Assembly: GCF_000701425.1 (NCBI RefSeq)
Contig: NZ_KL370781.1
Coordinates: 48,834 to 62,194 of the forward strand
Length of the DNA: 13,361 bases
DNA from: Deinococcus frigens DSM 12807
GTDB lineage: Bacteria; Deinococcota; Deinococci; Deinococcales; Deinococcaceae
Reading direction: 5' to 3'
Shown: one piece after another, positions 8,022 to 13,361 of the stretch
How positions within the stretch are numbered: the stretch's first letter is position 1
Layout of the letters: the number at the start of each line of letters is the position of its first letter
The notes under the pieces: generated by a model
Seen by the model: only the letters and a program-made list of their open reading frames with translations
What the model was told of the DNA's origin: nothing
Databases searched by the model: none
Position numbers and translations under genes: made by a program

Positions 8022-9049
8022 AATTGCTCCTCCCCACCCACCACAGCCGCCCGCAACTCACTGAGCCAGTGTTCGCGCAGATGCGGCGGCGACAGCACCT
8101 GGACCCGTGGGCCAAAACTGAGAATCCAGGGCAGCGCCTCACGCGGCAGGCCGCTGGAATCCACTGGCGCGTCAATGGTGACGGTGATGCTGCCGTCGTC
8201 GTGGCGGGTCGGCTCGCTCATCTGGGCATAGCCACCTTCCAGAATCCGGTACGCGGCATCGGCGCGGAACCGGAGCGCAATGGTCTCGGCGGCCCGGCCT
8301 TGCGTTCCTACTACGCCCCAGGCCGCATGAAAGAACTGCTGTGGATCGAAGGTGTCAGGAATGGTATAAGTCTGATCGCTCAGGACCTGCAAGGCGCGCA
8401 GACGCGAGAGCTTGAATGTTCGCACGCCATTGTGGAATGAGGTTTCCAGGCCAATCAAATACAGGTCCAGATTCTGTGGATGCGCCTCAATTAGGTACGT
8501 TTCCATGATATTAGTGCGCCATTGGCCGCTGCCGCCGGGCTTGCGGTATTCAAAGCGCAACGGATGGGCACCCAGCCAGGCGGCGGCCACTTTCTCAAGG
8601 TTCAGATCCTCGCGATTGTTGCGCCGTCCCACGTCCTGAAGACTGCGGTTTACCACGCCATGCAAGTGTTCAGGTAGCCATTGACCAAGTTTCTGGAGTG
8701 CGGCGCGGTGGTGCATGCGTTCGCCCACTGCCCGGTGATAGGTCAGTCGGGCAGCGGCATGCAAGGCCAGAATCTCCACCGGATGCAGGGTGCTCCGGTG
8801 GGTTTCAATAACATGGCGTGGTGGTCGCCCTGATATTTTCCGATAATCACTTTCCAAACGTTGCAAATCATGAATATCACGCTGAATGGAGCGCTCAACA
8901 CCAGACCAACCTTCACCCCCCACGCTTGCCGTGGGATACAGCGCCAGCGCCAATTCACGCACTGAGCGAGGGCCTTCGCGTAGCAGAGTCGCCAGACGGA
9001 ATAAGCGCTCAGCTTTTGGGATGGCCTCGGGCGCGGCTTGACCGTGCAT
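8018..9049 (-). CDS. WYL-domain transcriptional regulator of the cas operon
   Basis: This 343-residue protein has an N-terminal DeoR-like helix-turn-helix (about residues 14-67, including RSVRELALAL and VERSIQRDIHDLQ). A WYL-type sensor domain follows (about 150-235; the conserved region reads NLDLYLIGLET), then a C-terminal domain from about 260. WYL proteins near CRISPR-Cas loci in other bacteria act as regulators, probably binding nucleic acid or a nucleotide ligand. As the first gene of the operon, with its stop inside the cas3 start, it likely controls its own expression and all the cas genes. The ATG at 9049 is 6 nt after a TAGCTT -10 element, which suggests a leaderless transcript. Whether it activates or represses cannot be read from the sequence. 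Confidence 0.9.
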   Translation of the reverse strand: MHGQAAPEAIPKAERLFRLATLLREGPRSVRELALALYPTASVGGEGWSGVERSIQRDIHDLQRLESDYRKISGRPPRHVIETHRSTLHPVEILALHAAARLTYHRAVGERMHHRAALQKLGQWLPEHLHGVVNRSLQDVGRRNNREDLNLEKVAAAWLGAHPLRFEYRKPGGSGQWRTNIMETYLIEAHPQNLDLYLIGLETSFHNGVRTFKLSRLRALQVLSDQTYTIPDTFDPQQFFHAAWGVVGTQGRAAETIALRFRADAAYRILEGGYAQMSEPTRHDDGSITVTIDAPVDSSGLPREALPWILSFGPRVQVLSPPHLREHWLSELRAAVVGGEEQL

Positions 9050-9055
9050 AACGTC

Positions 9056-9061
9056 AAGCTA
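9056..9061 (-). promoter_or_regulatory. -10 element of a leaderless WYL/cas operon promoter
   Basis: On the minus strand TAGCTT sits exactly 6 nt before the ATG at 9049, the spacing expected when transcription starts at the A of the start codon. No convincing -35 lies 16-18 nt upstream; that space is filled by TGACA repeats, as in promoters that depend on a bound regulator. Confidence 0.5.
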
Positions 9062-9070
9062 CTGTCTCGC

Positions 9071-9115
9071 TGTCACTGACCTGTCACGAATGGATGACAG
9101 CGTTGTGTCAACACA
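9071..9115. promoter_or_regulatory. operator-like cluster of TGTCA/TGACA elements
   Basis: TGTCA occurs at 9071-9075, 9082-9086 and 9106-9110, and TGACA at 9095-9099. The first two and the last two are spaced 11 bp apart, about one helical turn. CTGTCA (9081-9086) and TGACAG (9095-9100) form a 6-bp inverted repeat with an 8-bp centre. A second dyad, TGTGT (9104-9108) and ACACA (9111-9115), overlaps the last copy. The position just upstream of the WYL -10 suits a regulator binding site. The identity of the regulator is inferred. Confidence 0.6.
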
Positions 9116-9117
9116 CA

Positions 9118-10719
9118 TTAATTGAGTCTGCCATGCTCATCTCGCCATTCTAGTATCCAGCGGTCGTAGCGGCCTTCACAGAACATCTCGGTTCGCTCCG
9201 GCAGCGGGAAGACCAATCGACGCCACACCACCTCGTCGGAGAGGCAGACCAGGCCACCGTCAATACGAACGGCATCCCGCCAACCCAGCGCTTCCCAGAG
9301 TTCGCGCACAGTCCGGCTCAGTTCCTGCTGTTGCCTTCGGGGGGTAACTCCCGGCAGGGTCAAGGCGTCCACAGCCCGATCCACCGAAACCCGTCCGCCG
9401 CCCATGAGCAGGAAAACCAGCAGCGACGCGGCGGGGCGGTGTGCCTTGAGCGGCGCTTCCACCCCGCCCATAACTACCCGCACCGGGCCATCGACGGAGA
9501 CCTCGGCCTCCCAGATCGGACGCGGCGCAACGACACCGATCTGAGCAAACAGCTCTGGAAAAACCCATGCCTCCTGACACGCCCACGCGGGCTGGAACCC
9601 CACAGCCTGAAGTGCGTCTCTGATATCCGCCTGCCCTTCCAGACGCAGCAGTTCAGCCTGTACCACTCCCGCCCGCCAGTGGTCTTCCACGCTGCCCGGT
9701 GGCACTAGCCTCAAAGCTGTCCGCGCTCCTACCCTGTCGCCTGCCAGCAACCGAACTGCGGCCAGATCGGCGTAGACGGCATGTGGCTGTGCATCGGCGA
9801 TTTGATCGTGGTGCAACACCTGATATAGCTCTGCCAGTGCGTCGTTGTAGCGGCCTTGCAAGCGGGCAACCAACGCAGACGAGCGCATGGCTTGGGTGCG
9901 GTCATCTGCGGCCTCGGCTTTGGCCTGGGCCATCTCGAAAGCGTAGGCTGCGCGGGCAAACTGCCCCTGACGCAGATACAGTCCTCCCAGGCCACGCCAC
10001 GCCGTTGCAAGGTAGGTTCGGCCTTCGGGCCGTCCGCCTGCTGCCACTGCCCGGCGCAGGCTTTGCTCCGCATCGGCCAATTCGCCTAATCTCAGGCAAC
10101 TGATTCCCAAATTAGAAAGGGCCAGCGTCAGCAGACAGGTATCGCCACGCAGATCGGTAACCGCTTGCGCCAGCACATCACGCGCCGCTCCTTCCTGCCC
10201 TGCACGAATCAGGTGATAGGCAAAATCAAGTCCCAGCACCCCACGGTCACGCCCTTGAAGACTGCGGCGGGCTTCAGCAAAGGCAGCTTTCCAATCGGGC
10301 AGGCCAAGTTCAGCTAGGGCACTGGCCTGGAAGCGCCGGGCAATCACAGCGTCCGCTGAATCACAATGGGAGTCGCTGTCCAGTGCCTTCGCTGACCACT
10401 CCAACACCTGTGCCCACCGGCCATCCATAGACGCCAGAAACGCCTCGAATGCTGGATAGCAATCGGGCTGCTGGATAAGAACGCTTTCTAGCAGCGCCCG
10501 GTCGTTGGTACGGTACGCCACCCAGGCCCTGGCATGCGGCCAGTCTCCCGAACGCTGCACCTCCACGGGCACGCCCTCAAGCAAGCGTCGCCAAACTTGT
10601 GCCTGCGCCCTGGAACTCACCTGCTGTGCGCCGAGCCGGACATGGAGCGCCGCTGCCGTCCACTCCTGGGACGCCAGCAACGCTTCGACATGGGTGATCA
10701 GCTCATGGGAAAGACCCAT
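9118..10719 (-). CDS. TPR protein with C-terminal winged-helix (SARP-like) domain
   Basis: This 533-residue protein is not a named gene. Residues about 100-380 form a series of TPR-like helical hairpins (for example LSNLGISCLRLGELADAEQSL and WRGLGGLYLRQGQFARAAYAF regions), a fold used to bind peptides or proteins. Residues about 412-502 resemble the OmpR/SARP winged helix: VRVVMGGVEAPL, AASLLVFLLMGG, RRQQQELSRTVRELWEALGW, VRIDGGLVCLS. Having the DNA-binding part at the C-terminus is the reverse of the usual SARP order. It follows the small secreted-peptide ORF by 15 bp, which suggests a peptide-responsive regulator. The TACACT box 6 nt before its ATG gives it a possible leaderless promoter. 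Its targets are unknown; the cas operon begins 69 bp downstream. Confidence 0.75.
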   Translation of the reverse strand: MGLSHELITHVEALLASQEWTAAALHVRLGAQQVSSRAQAQVWRRLLEGVPVEVQRSGDWPHARAWVAYRTNDRALLESVLIQQPDCYPAFEAFLASMDGRWAQVLEWSAKALDSDSHCDSADAVIARRFQASALAELGLPDWKAAFAEARRSLQGRDRGVLGLDFAYHLIRAGQEGAARDVLAQAVTDLRGDTCLLTLALSNLGISCLRLGELADAEQSLRRAVAAGGRPEGRTYLATAWRGLGGLYLRQGQFARAAYAFEMAQAKAEAADDRTQAMRSSALVARLQGRYNDALAELYQVLHHDQIADAQPHAVYADLAAVRLLAGDRVGARTALRLVPPGSVEDHWRAGVVQAELLRLEGQADIRDALQAVGFQPAWACQEAWVFPELFAQIGVVAPRPIWEAEVSVDGPVRVVMGGVEAPLKAHRPAASLLVFLLMGGGRVSVDRAVDALTLPGVTPRRQQQELSRTVRELWEALGWRDAVRIDGGLVCLSDEVVWRRLVFPLPERTEMFCEGRYDRWILEWRDEHGRLN

Positions 10720-10725
10720 CCGGCC

Positions 10726-10731
10726 AGTGTA
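10726..10731 (-). promoter_or_regulatory. -10 element of a leaderless promoter for the TPR gene
   Basis: On the minus strand TACACT lies exactly 6 nt before the ATG at 10719. No Shine-Dalgarno is present between them. This matches the other TAnnnT-N6-start arrangements in the window. No good -35 was seen. Confidence 0.45.
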
Positions 10732-10734
10732 CGA

Positions 10735-10878
10735 TCAACCACCCCCTAGACGGGTCGGCTCCTCGCACAGCAATTCCCCTTGCTTAGAGAATCTAGTCTC
10801 GGTTGCCACGGACACTGGATGCGCCACCACTGCTCCGCCCACCACGAGCGCCAAAATTAAAACCAGCAGCTTGGACAT
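10735..10878 (-). CDS. small secreted peptide, candidate signalling propeptide
   Basis: This 47-residue ORF is not a recognised family. It starts MSKLLVLILALVVGGAVVA, a textbook signal sequence with one Lys and a hydrophobic core. A possible signal peptidase I site falls after VVA, leaving a short polar C-terminal part (HPVSVATETRFSKQ to TRLGGG) with one Cys. GGGGAG lies 7 nt before the ATG, so it is likely translated on its own although it is in frame with the upstream HD fragment. It ends 15 bp before the TPR regulator. A short exported peptide beside a TPR regulator is the layout of RRNPP-type communication genes. It could equally be a small membrane or periplasmic protein. Confidence 0.6.
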   Translation of the reverse strand: MSKLLVLILALVVGGAVVAHPVSVATETRFSKQGELLCEEPTRLGGG

Positions 10879-11145
10879 ATTTACACTCCCCTGCTCTGGA
10901 AACGGGCGTTTCAGAGCGTCGTGCAGGAGGGCCGCAATAGCCTCATCCTCAGACGCGCCAAACTCCAGTGCTATGGACGCCACGCCCAGCAGATGTGACA
11001 CGTAGGGAACGGCGGTGCCCTTGCGGTACTGTCCGCTGTGCCATTGATGCGCGAGATGGAGAGCCTGAACAAATCGGTCAGTGAGTGGGAATGCAGTCAT
11101 GGCCTGATGCCAAGCAGTACCCATGCTCCTTCGCATCCAGCCCAC
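10879..11145 (-). pseudogene. truncated HD-domain (RelA/SpoT-like) hydrolase fragment
   Basis: The segment TDRFVQALHLAHQWHSGQYRKG, TAVPYVSHLLGVASIALEFGA and AALLHDAL matches the start of the HD_4 domain found in RelA/SpoT and related small alarmone hydrolases, including the central His-Asp pair. Family resemblance ends right after LLHDAL, where a long conserved part of the domain should follow. The frame instead passes through a palindrome and into the secreted-peptide ORF, so the full reading frame (10735-11145) is 136 residues. It is probably a 5' remnant and inactive, since later metal ligands are missing. The true start is unclear: GTG 11145, ATG 11124 and ATG 11100 are all possible and none has a well-spaced ribosome site. 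It begins 8 bp after fic. Confidence 0.65.
10893..10917. repeat. near-perfect palindrome upstream of the peptide gene
   Basis: GCTCTgGAAACG (10893-10904) and CGTTTCAGAGC (10907-10917) are inverted copies with one unpaired G and a GG centre. The dyad lies just upstream of the GGGGAG ribosome site of the 47-residue peptide ORF, at the point where HD-domain similarity ends. It could be an operator for the neighbouring regulator, an RNA hairpin, or a recombination scar. No T-tract follows, so a terminator is unlikely. Confidence 0.6.
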
Positions 11146-11153
11146 CCGAAGTT

Positions 11154-12368
11154 TTAGCTTTCGGTGATGGTCTGGATGGCCCTGTTCTGGCGGTTGTCGG
11201 TCAACGGTTCCTGCTCCATCTCCAGAATGTCCAGCACGCCCTGCGCCCGGTACACCCGCCCGCGTTGCTTGCCGGTGATCTCGGTCAGCACGCCGTCTCG
11301 CAGCAGACGTTCGACGATGAGCTGGGCGCTGCGGTTCACCACCCCCAACTCGGTCTGAAGCTGCGTGGCGGTGGTAAAAGGCTGTTCTAGCAAGCGGTCT
11401 GTGGCGCGCAGCAGGTTAGAACTGGCCCGCTCTTGCTGGTAACGTGTCCGCCATTCCTCGCGGAGATCAAGCAGGCGCTGGGCGCGCTGGGCCGCGTCCC
11501 TGGCCTCATGCTCCACGCCACGCAGGAAAAAGGCCAGCCACGCCTCCCACTCGCCGCGTTGGCTGATCGCCAGCAGGTGATCGTAGTACGTGCTGCGGTG
11601 GCGCTCGAAGTAGGCAGAGAGGTACAGCAGCGGCTGGGTCAACAGTTGCCGGTCTAGCAGCAGCAGTGTGATCAGCAGGCGGCCTATGCGCCCATTCCCA
11701 TCTAAAAAAGGATGCAACGCCTCGAATTGATAGTGCACCAGGGCAATTTCCACGAGGGGTGGCAGATCATTCTGGGCGTGGATGAAGCGTTCTAGATCAC
11801 TCAACGCCTCGATTAAAAGTGGACCGGGTGGTGCGGGAACGAAAGTGGCTTCTCGGCGCTTGGCTCCGGCGGGACCGATCCAGTTCTGAGAGCGGCGCAG
11901 CTCACCAGGTGCGCGGTTCTGTCCCCGCACTCCAGACATCAGGACCGCGTGCATTTCGCGGAGCAACCGCGTGGAGACCGGCAGATCGGAGGCCAGACCA
12001 TGCTCCAGCGCCCGCACGTAGTTCTGCACCTCCCTGGCGTCCTCACGCACTTCGGCTTCAGGGAACAGTGTGGGCATGCCCAGTTCCAGGGCGTAGAGGT
12101 CACTCAAAGACGCCTGGGTACCCTCAATCCTGCTGGACAGTACAGCTTCTCGGTTGACGAAGGGGCGGGTAAACAGGTAGGGATTGGGAAGGCGACGGCC
12201 CACGCCGCTCAATTCTCCCAAAGCCCGCTCAGCCTCACCCAGCAGACGCACGAGCGCGCCGCTCCACACCAGTTCAGGGGGCAGGGGGCGGGGTGCAAAG
12301 GCTGGCCCCTCCGCGTCCAGCGTGATGAGCTGTCCGGGAGAGCGGGGGCCGAAATCCTGGGGATGCAT
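11154..12368 (-). CDS. Fic family protein adenylyltransferase, class II
   Basis: Fic enzymes usually transfer AMP from ATP to a hydroxyl side chain of a target protein. The 404-residue protein shows the catalytic motif HPFLDGNGRIGR at residues 219-230, with His219. The Fic_N-type N-terminal region carries the self-inhibition motif S-x-x-x-E-G (SSRIEG, 78-83, Glu82). This places it in class II, where the inhibitory helix is in the same chain, so no separate antitoxin is required. A further conserved block reads NRAPGELRRSQNWIG (151-165). The C-terminus (about 310-385) looks like a winged helix-turn-helix. It heads the cluster on this strand, with a TAACTT box 7 nt before the ATG. The substrate is unknown. 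Confidence 0.92.
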   Translation of the reverse strand: MHPQDFGPRSPGQLITLDAEGPAFAPRPLPPELVWSGALVRLLGEAERALGELSGVGRRLPNPYLFTRPFVNREAVLSSRIEGTQASLSDLYALELGMPTLFPEAEVREDAREVQNYVRALEHGLASDLPVSTRLLREMHAVLMSGVRGQNRAPGELRRSQNWIGPAGAKRREATFVPAPPGPLLIEALSDLERFIHAQNDLPPLVEIALVHYQFEALHPFLDGNGRIGRLLITLLLLDRQLLTQPLLYLSAYFERHRSTYYDHLLAISQRGEWEAWLAFFLRGVEHEARDAAQRAQRLLDLREEWRTRYQQERASSNLLRATDRLLEQPFTTATQLQTELGVVNRSAQLIVERLLRDGVLTEITGKQRGRVYRAQGVLDILEMEQEPLTDNRQNRAIQTITES

Positions 12369-12375
12369 GGCCCTT

Positions 12376-12405
12376 AAGTTACCAAAGGCACGCGAAGTAG
12401 CCCAA
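12376..12405 (-). promoter_or_regulatory. fic promoter, leaderless-type
   Basis: On the minus strand TTGGGC (12400-12405), an 18-nt spacer and TAACTT (12376-12381) are followed 7 nt later by the fic ATG. The -35 matches the consensus at four of six positions. AAGG between the -10 and ATG could act as a weak ribosome site if the transcript starts earlier. Confidence 0.45.
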
Positions 12406-12560
12406 GCGCCGGGACAGTGTTACTTGATTAGCCTTGGCCGCGCCGCAATGTTACTCACCCGGGCGAGCGCAACTTTATTCTTCCCAGTTCAAGATTGGGG
12501 ATTGAAGGAGACCCTGGGCTGCCTCCGCTAGCAGACGGCCCTTGGCAAGTCTATGGATAT
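12406..12560. other. intergenic part of the divergent fic/xre region
   Basis: Apart from the two promoters, this stretch has no gene I can support. The heptamer TGTTACT occurs twice in direct orientation (12418-12424 and 12449-12455), 31 bp apart, which could be a shared control element but may be chance. No RNA gene or terminator was recognised. Confidence 0.4.
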
Positions 12561-12588
12561 TTGCATTAACCGCTTATAAGCCTATACT
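12561..12588 (+). promoter_or_regulatory. xre promoter with embedded palindromic operator
   Basis: TATACT (12583-12588) lies 6 nt before the GTG at 12595, again the leaderless arrangement. A weak -35, TTGCAT (12561-12566), precedes it by 16 nt. The spacer contains the perfect 10-bp palindrome GCTTATAAGC (12572-12581), well placed for a repressor, most simply the XRE protein itself. Confidence 0.55.
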
Positions 12589-12594
12589 GCACAT

Positions 12595-12822
12595 GTGCGG
12601 AGTGATCCCAGGACAATAATCCAGGCCCGGCTCAAAACGCTGGGCATGACTCAAGCCCAGCTGGCTAAAGAAATCGGAACCACGCCGTCCATCCTGAGCC
12701 GCACGCTAGGAACGCCGCTGGTCAGGCAGGACAGCCACTGGCCCGCGATTCTCGGAGTACTGGCCCTCAGAGTCAATATTGAACCAGATGCGGCAAAGGA
12801 GAACGGTGGCAGCGAAACCTAA
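12595..12822 (+). CDS. small XRE-type helix-turn-helix regulator
   Basis: The 75-residue protein is essentially one helix-turn-helix domain: RLKTLGMTQAQLAKEIG and TTPSILSRTLGTP (about residues 12-42) are a standard lambda-Cro/XRE arrangement. The short C-terminus has no known signature. GTG at 12595 is chosen because of the TATACT box 6 nt upstream; an ATG two bases earlier is out of frame. It overlaps the integrase gene by 17 bp, so the pair is probably an operon in which this protein controls integration or its own promoter, as in small integrative elements. The palindrome in its promoter supports autoregulation. The functional details are inference. Confidence 0.8.
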   Translation: MRSDPRTIIQARLKTLGMTQAQLAKEIGTTPSILSRTLGTPLVRQDSHWPAILGVLALRVNIEPDAAKENGGSET

Positions 12823-13016
12823 GCGGAAGGCTGCCAAGGGCGGCAATGGTCAAGGCGGTGTACGGGAACTACCTTCTGGGCGGTGGCAGTGGCGTGCCAC
12901 TGTGGAACTCTCCAATGGTGAGAGCAAGAGAATTGTCGGAACAGAGGAGAACAAGACCGAGGCCCAACGTGCCAAAGCTAGAGCCACGACGGACGCGTCG
13001 CGCGGCCAATTTGCCC
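12806..13016 (+). pseudogene. tyrosine integrase, 5' part only, cut by an IS
   Basis: About 70 residues remain of a phage-type tyrosine recombinase. The N-terminal arm-binding segment is recognisable: GGVRELPSGRWQWRATVEL, SNGESKRIVGTEENKTEAQ and ATTDASRGQFAL match the opening of integrases of this type. The catalytic R-H-R-Y domain is absent, because an IS4-family element begins at about 13016 and the frame stops soon after (13072) in IS sequence. GTG at 12806 is the likely start, 4 nt after GGAG. It overlaps xre. It marks an integrative element or prophage that can no longer move by this enzyme, unless the 3' part survives beyond the IS. Confidence 0.8.
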
Positions 13017-13361
13017 TCAGTACCCGACACTTTCCACAGCCGTCGTCTGGCGCGGCGTCCAGAGTCGAATGAGGTGGGGCAGTTCGTCCACCGAAGCCCC
13101 AACCTGATGGGAATACGCCCGGACGAGCGACCGGAGGCCCAGGGTCACGACACTCCATGCGCGCCGTCCGTGTTTTTTAAGGGCCGTCTCCTGGTCGATG
13201 CCGACCAGAACGGTCCAAACATACGCCAGGGTCAATAAACAGAGCAGCCGCGTCACATGATTGGGAAGCGTCATGTGGGTGTTTTCCAACCGGAAGCCCT
13301 TCGTTTTGAGCGCCCTGAACAGGCATTCGATCTTCCAGCGCTTGCGGTACCCCTTCAGAAT
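13015..13361 (-). mobile_element. IS4-family insertion sequence, one end, partial
   Basis: The element enters from the right edge and ends close to 13015-13020, where integrase similarity stops. The outermost bases on the plus strand read about CTCAGTACCCGACACTTTCC and are probably the terminal inverted repeat, with the transposase stop codon inside it. The other end and any target duplication lie outside the window, so the exact boundary is uncertain by a few bases. Confidence 0.75.
13017..13361 (-). CDS. IS4-family transposase, C-terminal part
   Basis: The frame is open from the window edge to the TGA at 13017-13019, giving about 114 residues of the transposase C-terminus. It contains YRKRWKIECLFRALK, which fits the IS4 YREK signature Y-(2)-R-(3)-E-(6)-K exactly; the Glu is the last member of the DDE catalytic triad. 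After it come GFRLENTHMTLPNHVTRLL and KKHGRRAWSVVTLGLRSL, typical of the family C-terminus. The N-terminal part with the two Asp residues is off the window. The gene runs towards the interrupted integrase, and nothing in this part suggests decay. Confidence 0.9.
   Translation of the reverse strand: MLKGYRKRWKIECLFRALKTKGFRLENTHMTLPNHVTRLLCLLTLAYVWTVLVGIDQETALKKHGRRAWSVVTLGLRSLVRAYSHQVGASVDELPHLIRLWTPRQTTAVESVGY

Noticed and set aside
9095..9110. TTGACA on the minus strand upstream of the WYL gene as a -35 box
   Set aside because: No usable -10 lies 16-18 nt downstream of it, and it is too far from the TAGCTT box next to the start codon.

Overview
The window reads as high-GC bacterial DNA, most likely from Deinococcus. 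The protein style, the deinococcal-type integrase start and a repeated leaderless promoter signature (TAnnnT followed 6-7 nt later by the start codon at four genes) all point that way. The genus is inferred from family resemblance, not from a search.

Positions 1-9049 hold a complete-looking type I-C CRISPR-Cas operon on the minus strand. Transcription runs from high to low coordinates in the order WYL regulator, cas3, cas5c, cas8c (with an internal cas11c), cas7c, cas4, cas1, cas2, then a leader-like region that runs off the left edge. Neighbouring genes overlap by a few bases or lie close together, as expected of one transcription unit. No repeat-spacer unit is inside the window. Two inverted repeats and a promoter-like pair after cas2 suggest the array starts just beyond position 1. 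Two of the effector genes carry single-base frameshifts at G/C runs. In cas5c, one G is missing from a G run at 5523-5527 (bases on the minus strand). In cas8c, one C is extra in a C run at 3612-3616. The premature stop in cas8c falls one base before the ATG of cas11c, which has its own strong Shine-Dalgarno. Interference is therefore either broken, split into separately made subunits, or intact and misread in the assembly. Cas3, Cas7c, Cas4, Cas1 and Cas2 read as intact.

Positions 9050-12368, also on the minus strand, hold a regulatory or stress-type cluster. A class II Fic protein comes first, then a truncated HD-domain (RelA/SpoT-like) fragment. A 47-residue secreted-peptide ORF follows, then a 533-residue TPR protein with a C-terminal winged helix. 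The peptide-plus-TPR-regulator pair is laid out like a peptide-sensing (RRNPP-type) system and sits directly upstream of the CRISPR regulator. The gap at 9050-9117 holds repeated TGTCA/TGACA elements that look like an operator.

Positions 12369-13361 contain a promoter region diverging from fic, a small XRE regulator and the 5' part of a tyrosine integrase, both on the plus strand. The integrase is cut off by an IS4-family element whose transposase C-terminus enters from the right edge. This end looks like the remains of an integrated mobile element, which fits a defence-island setting.
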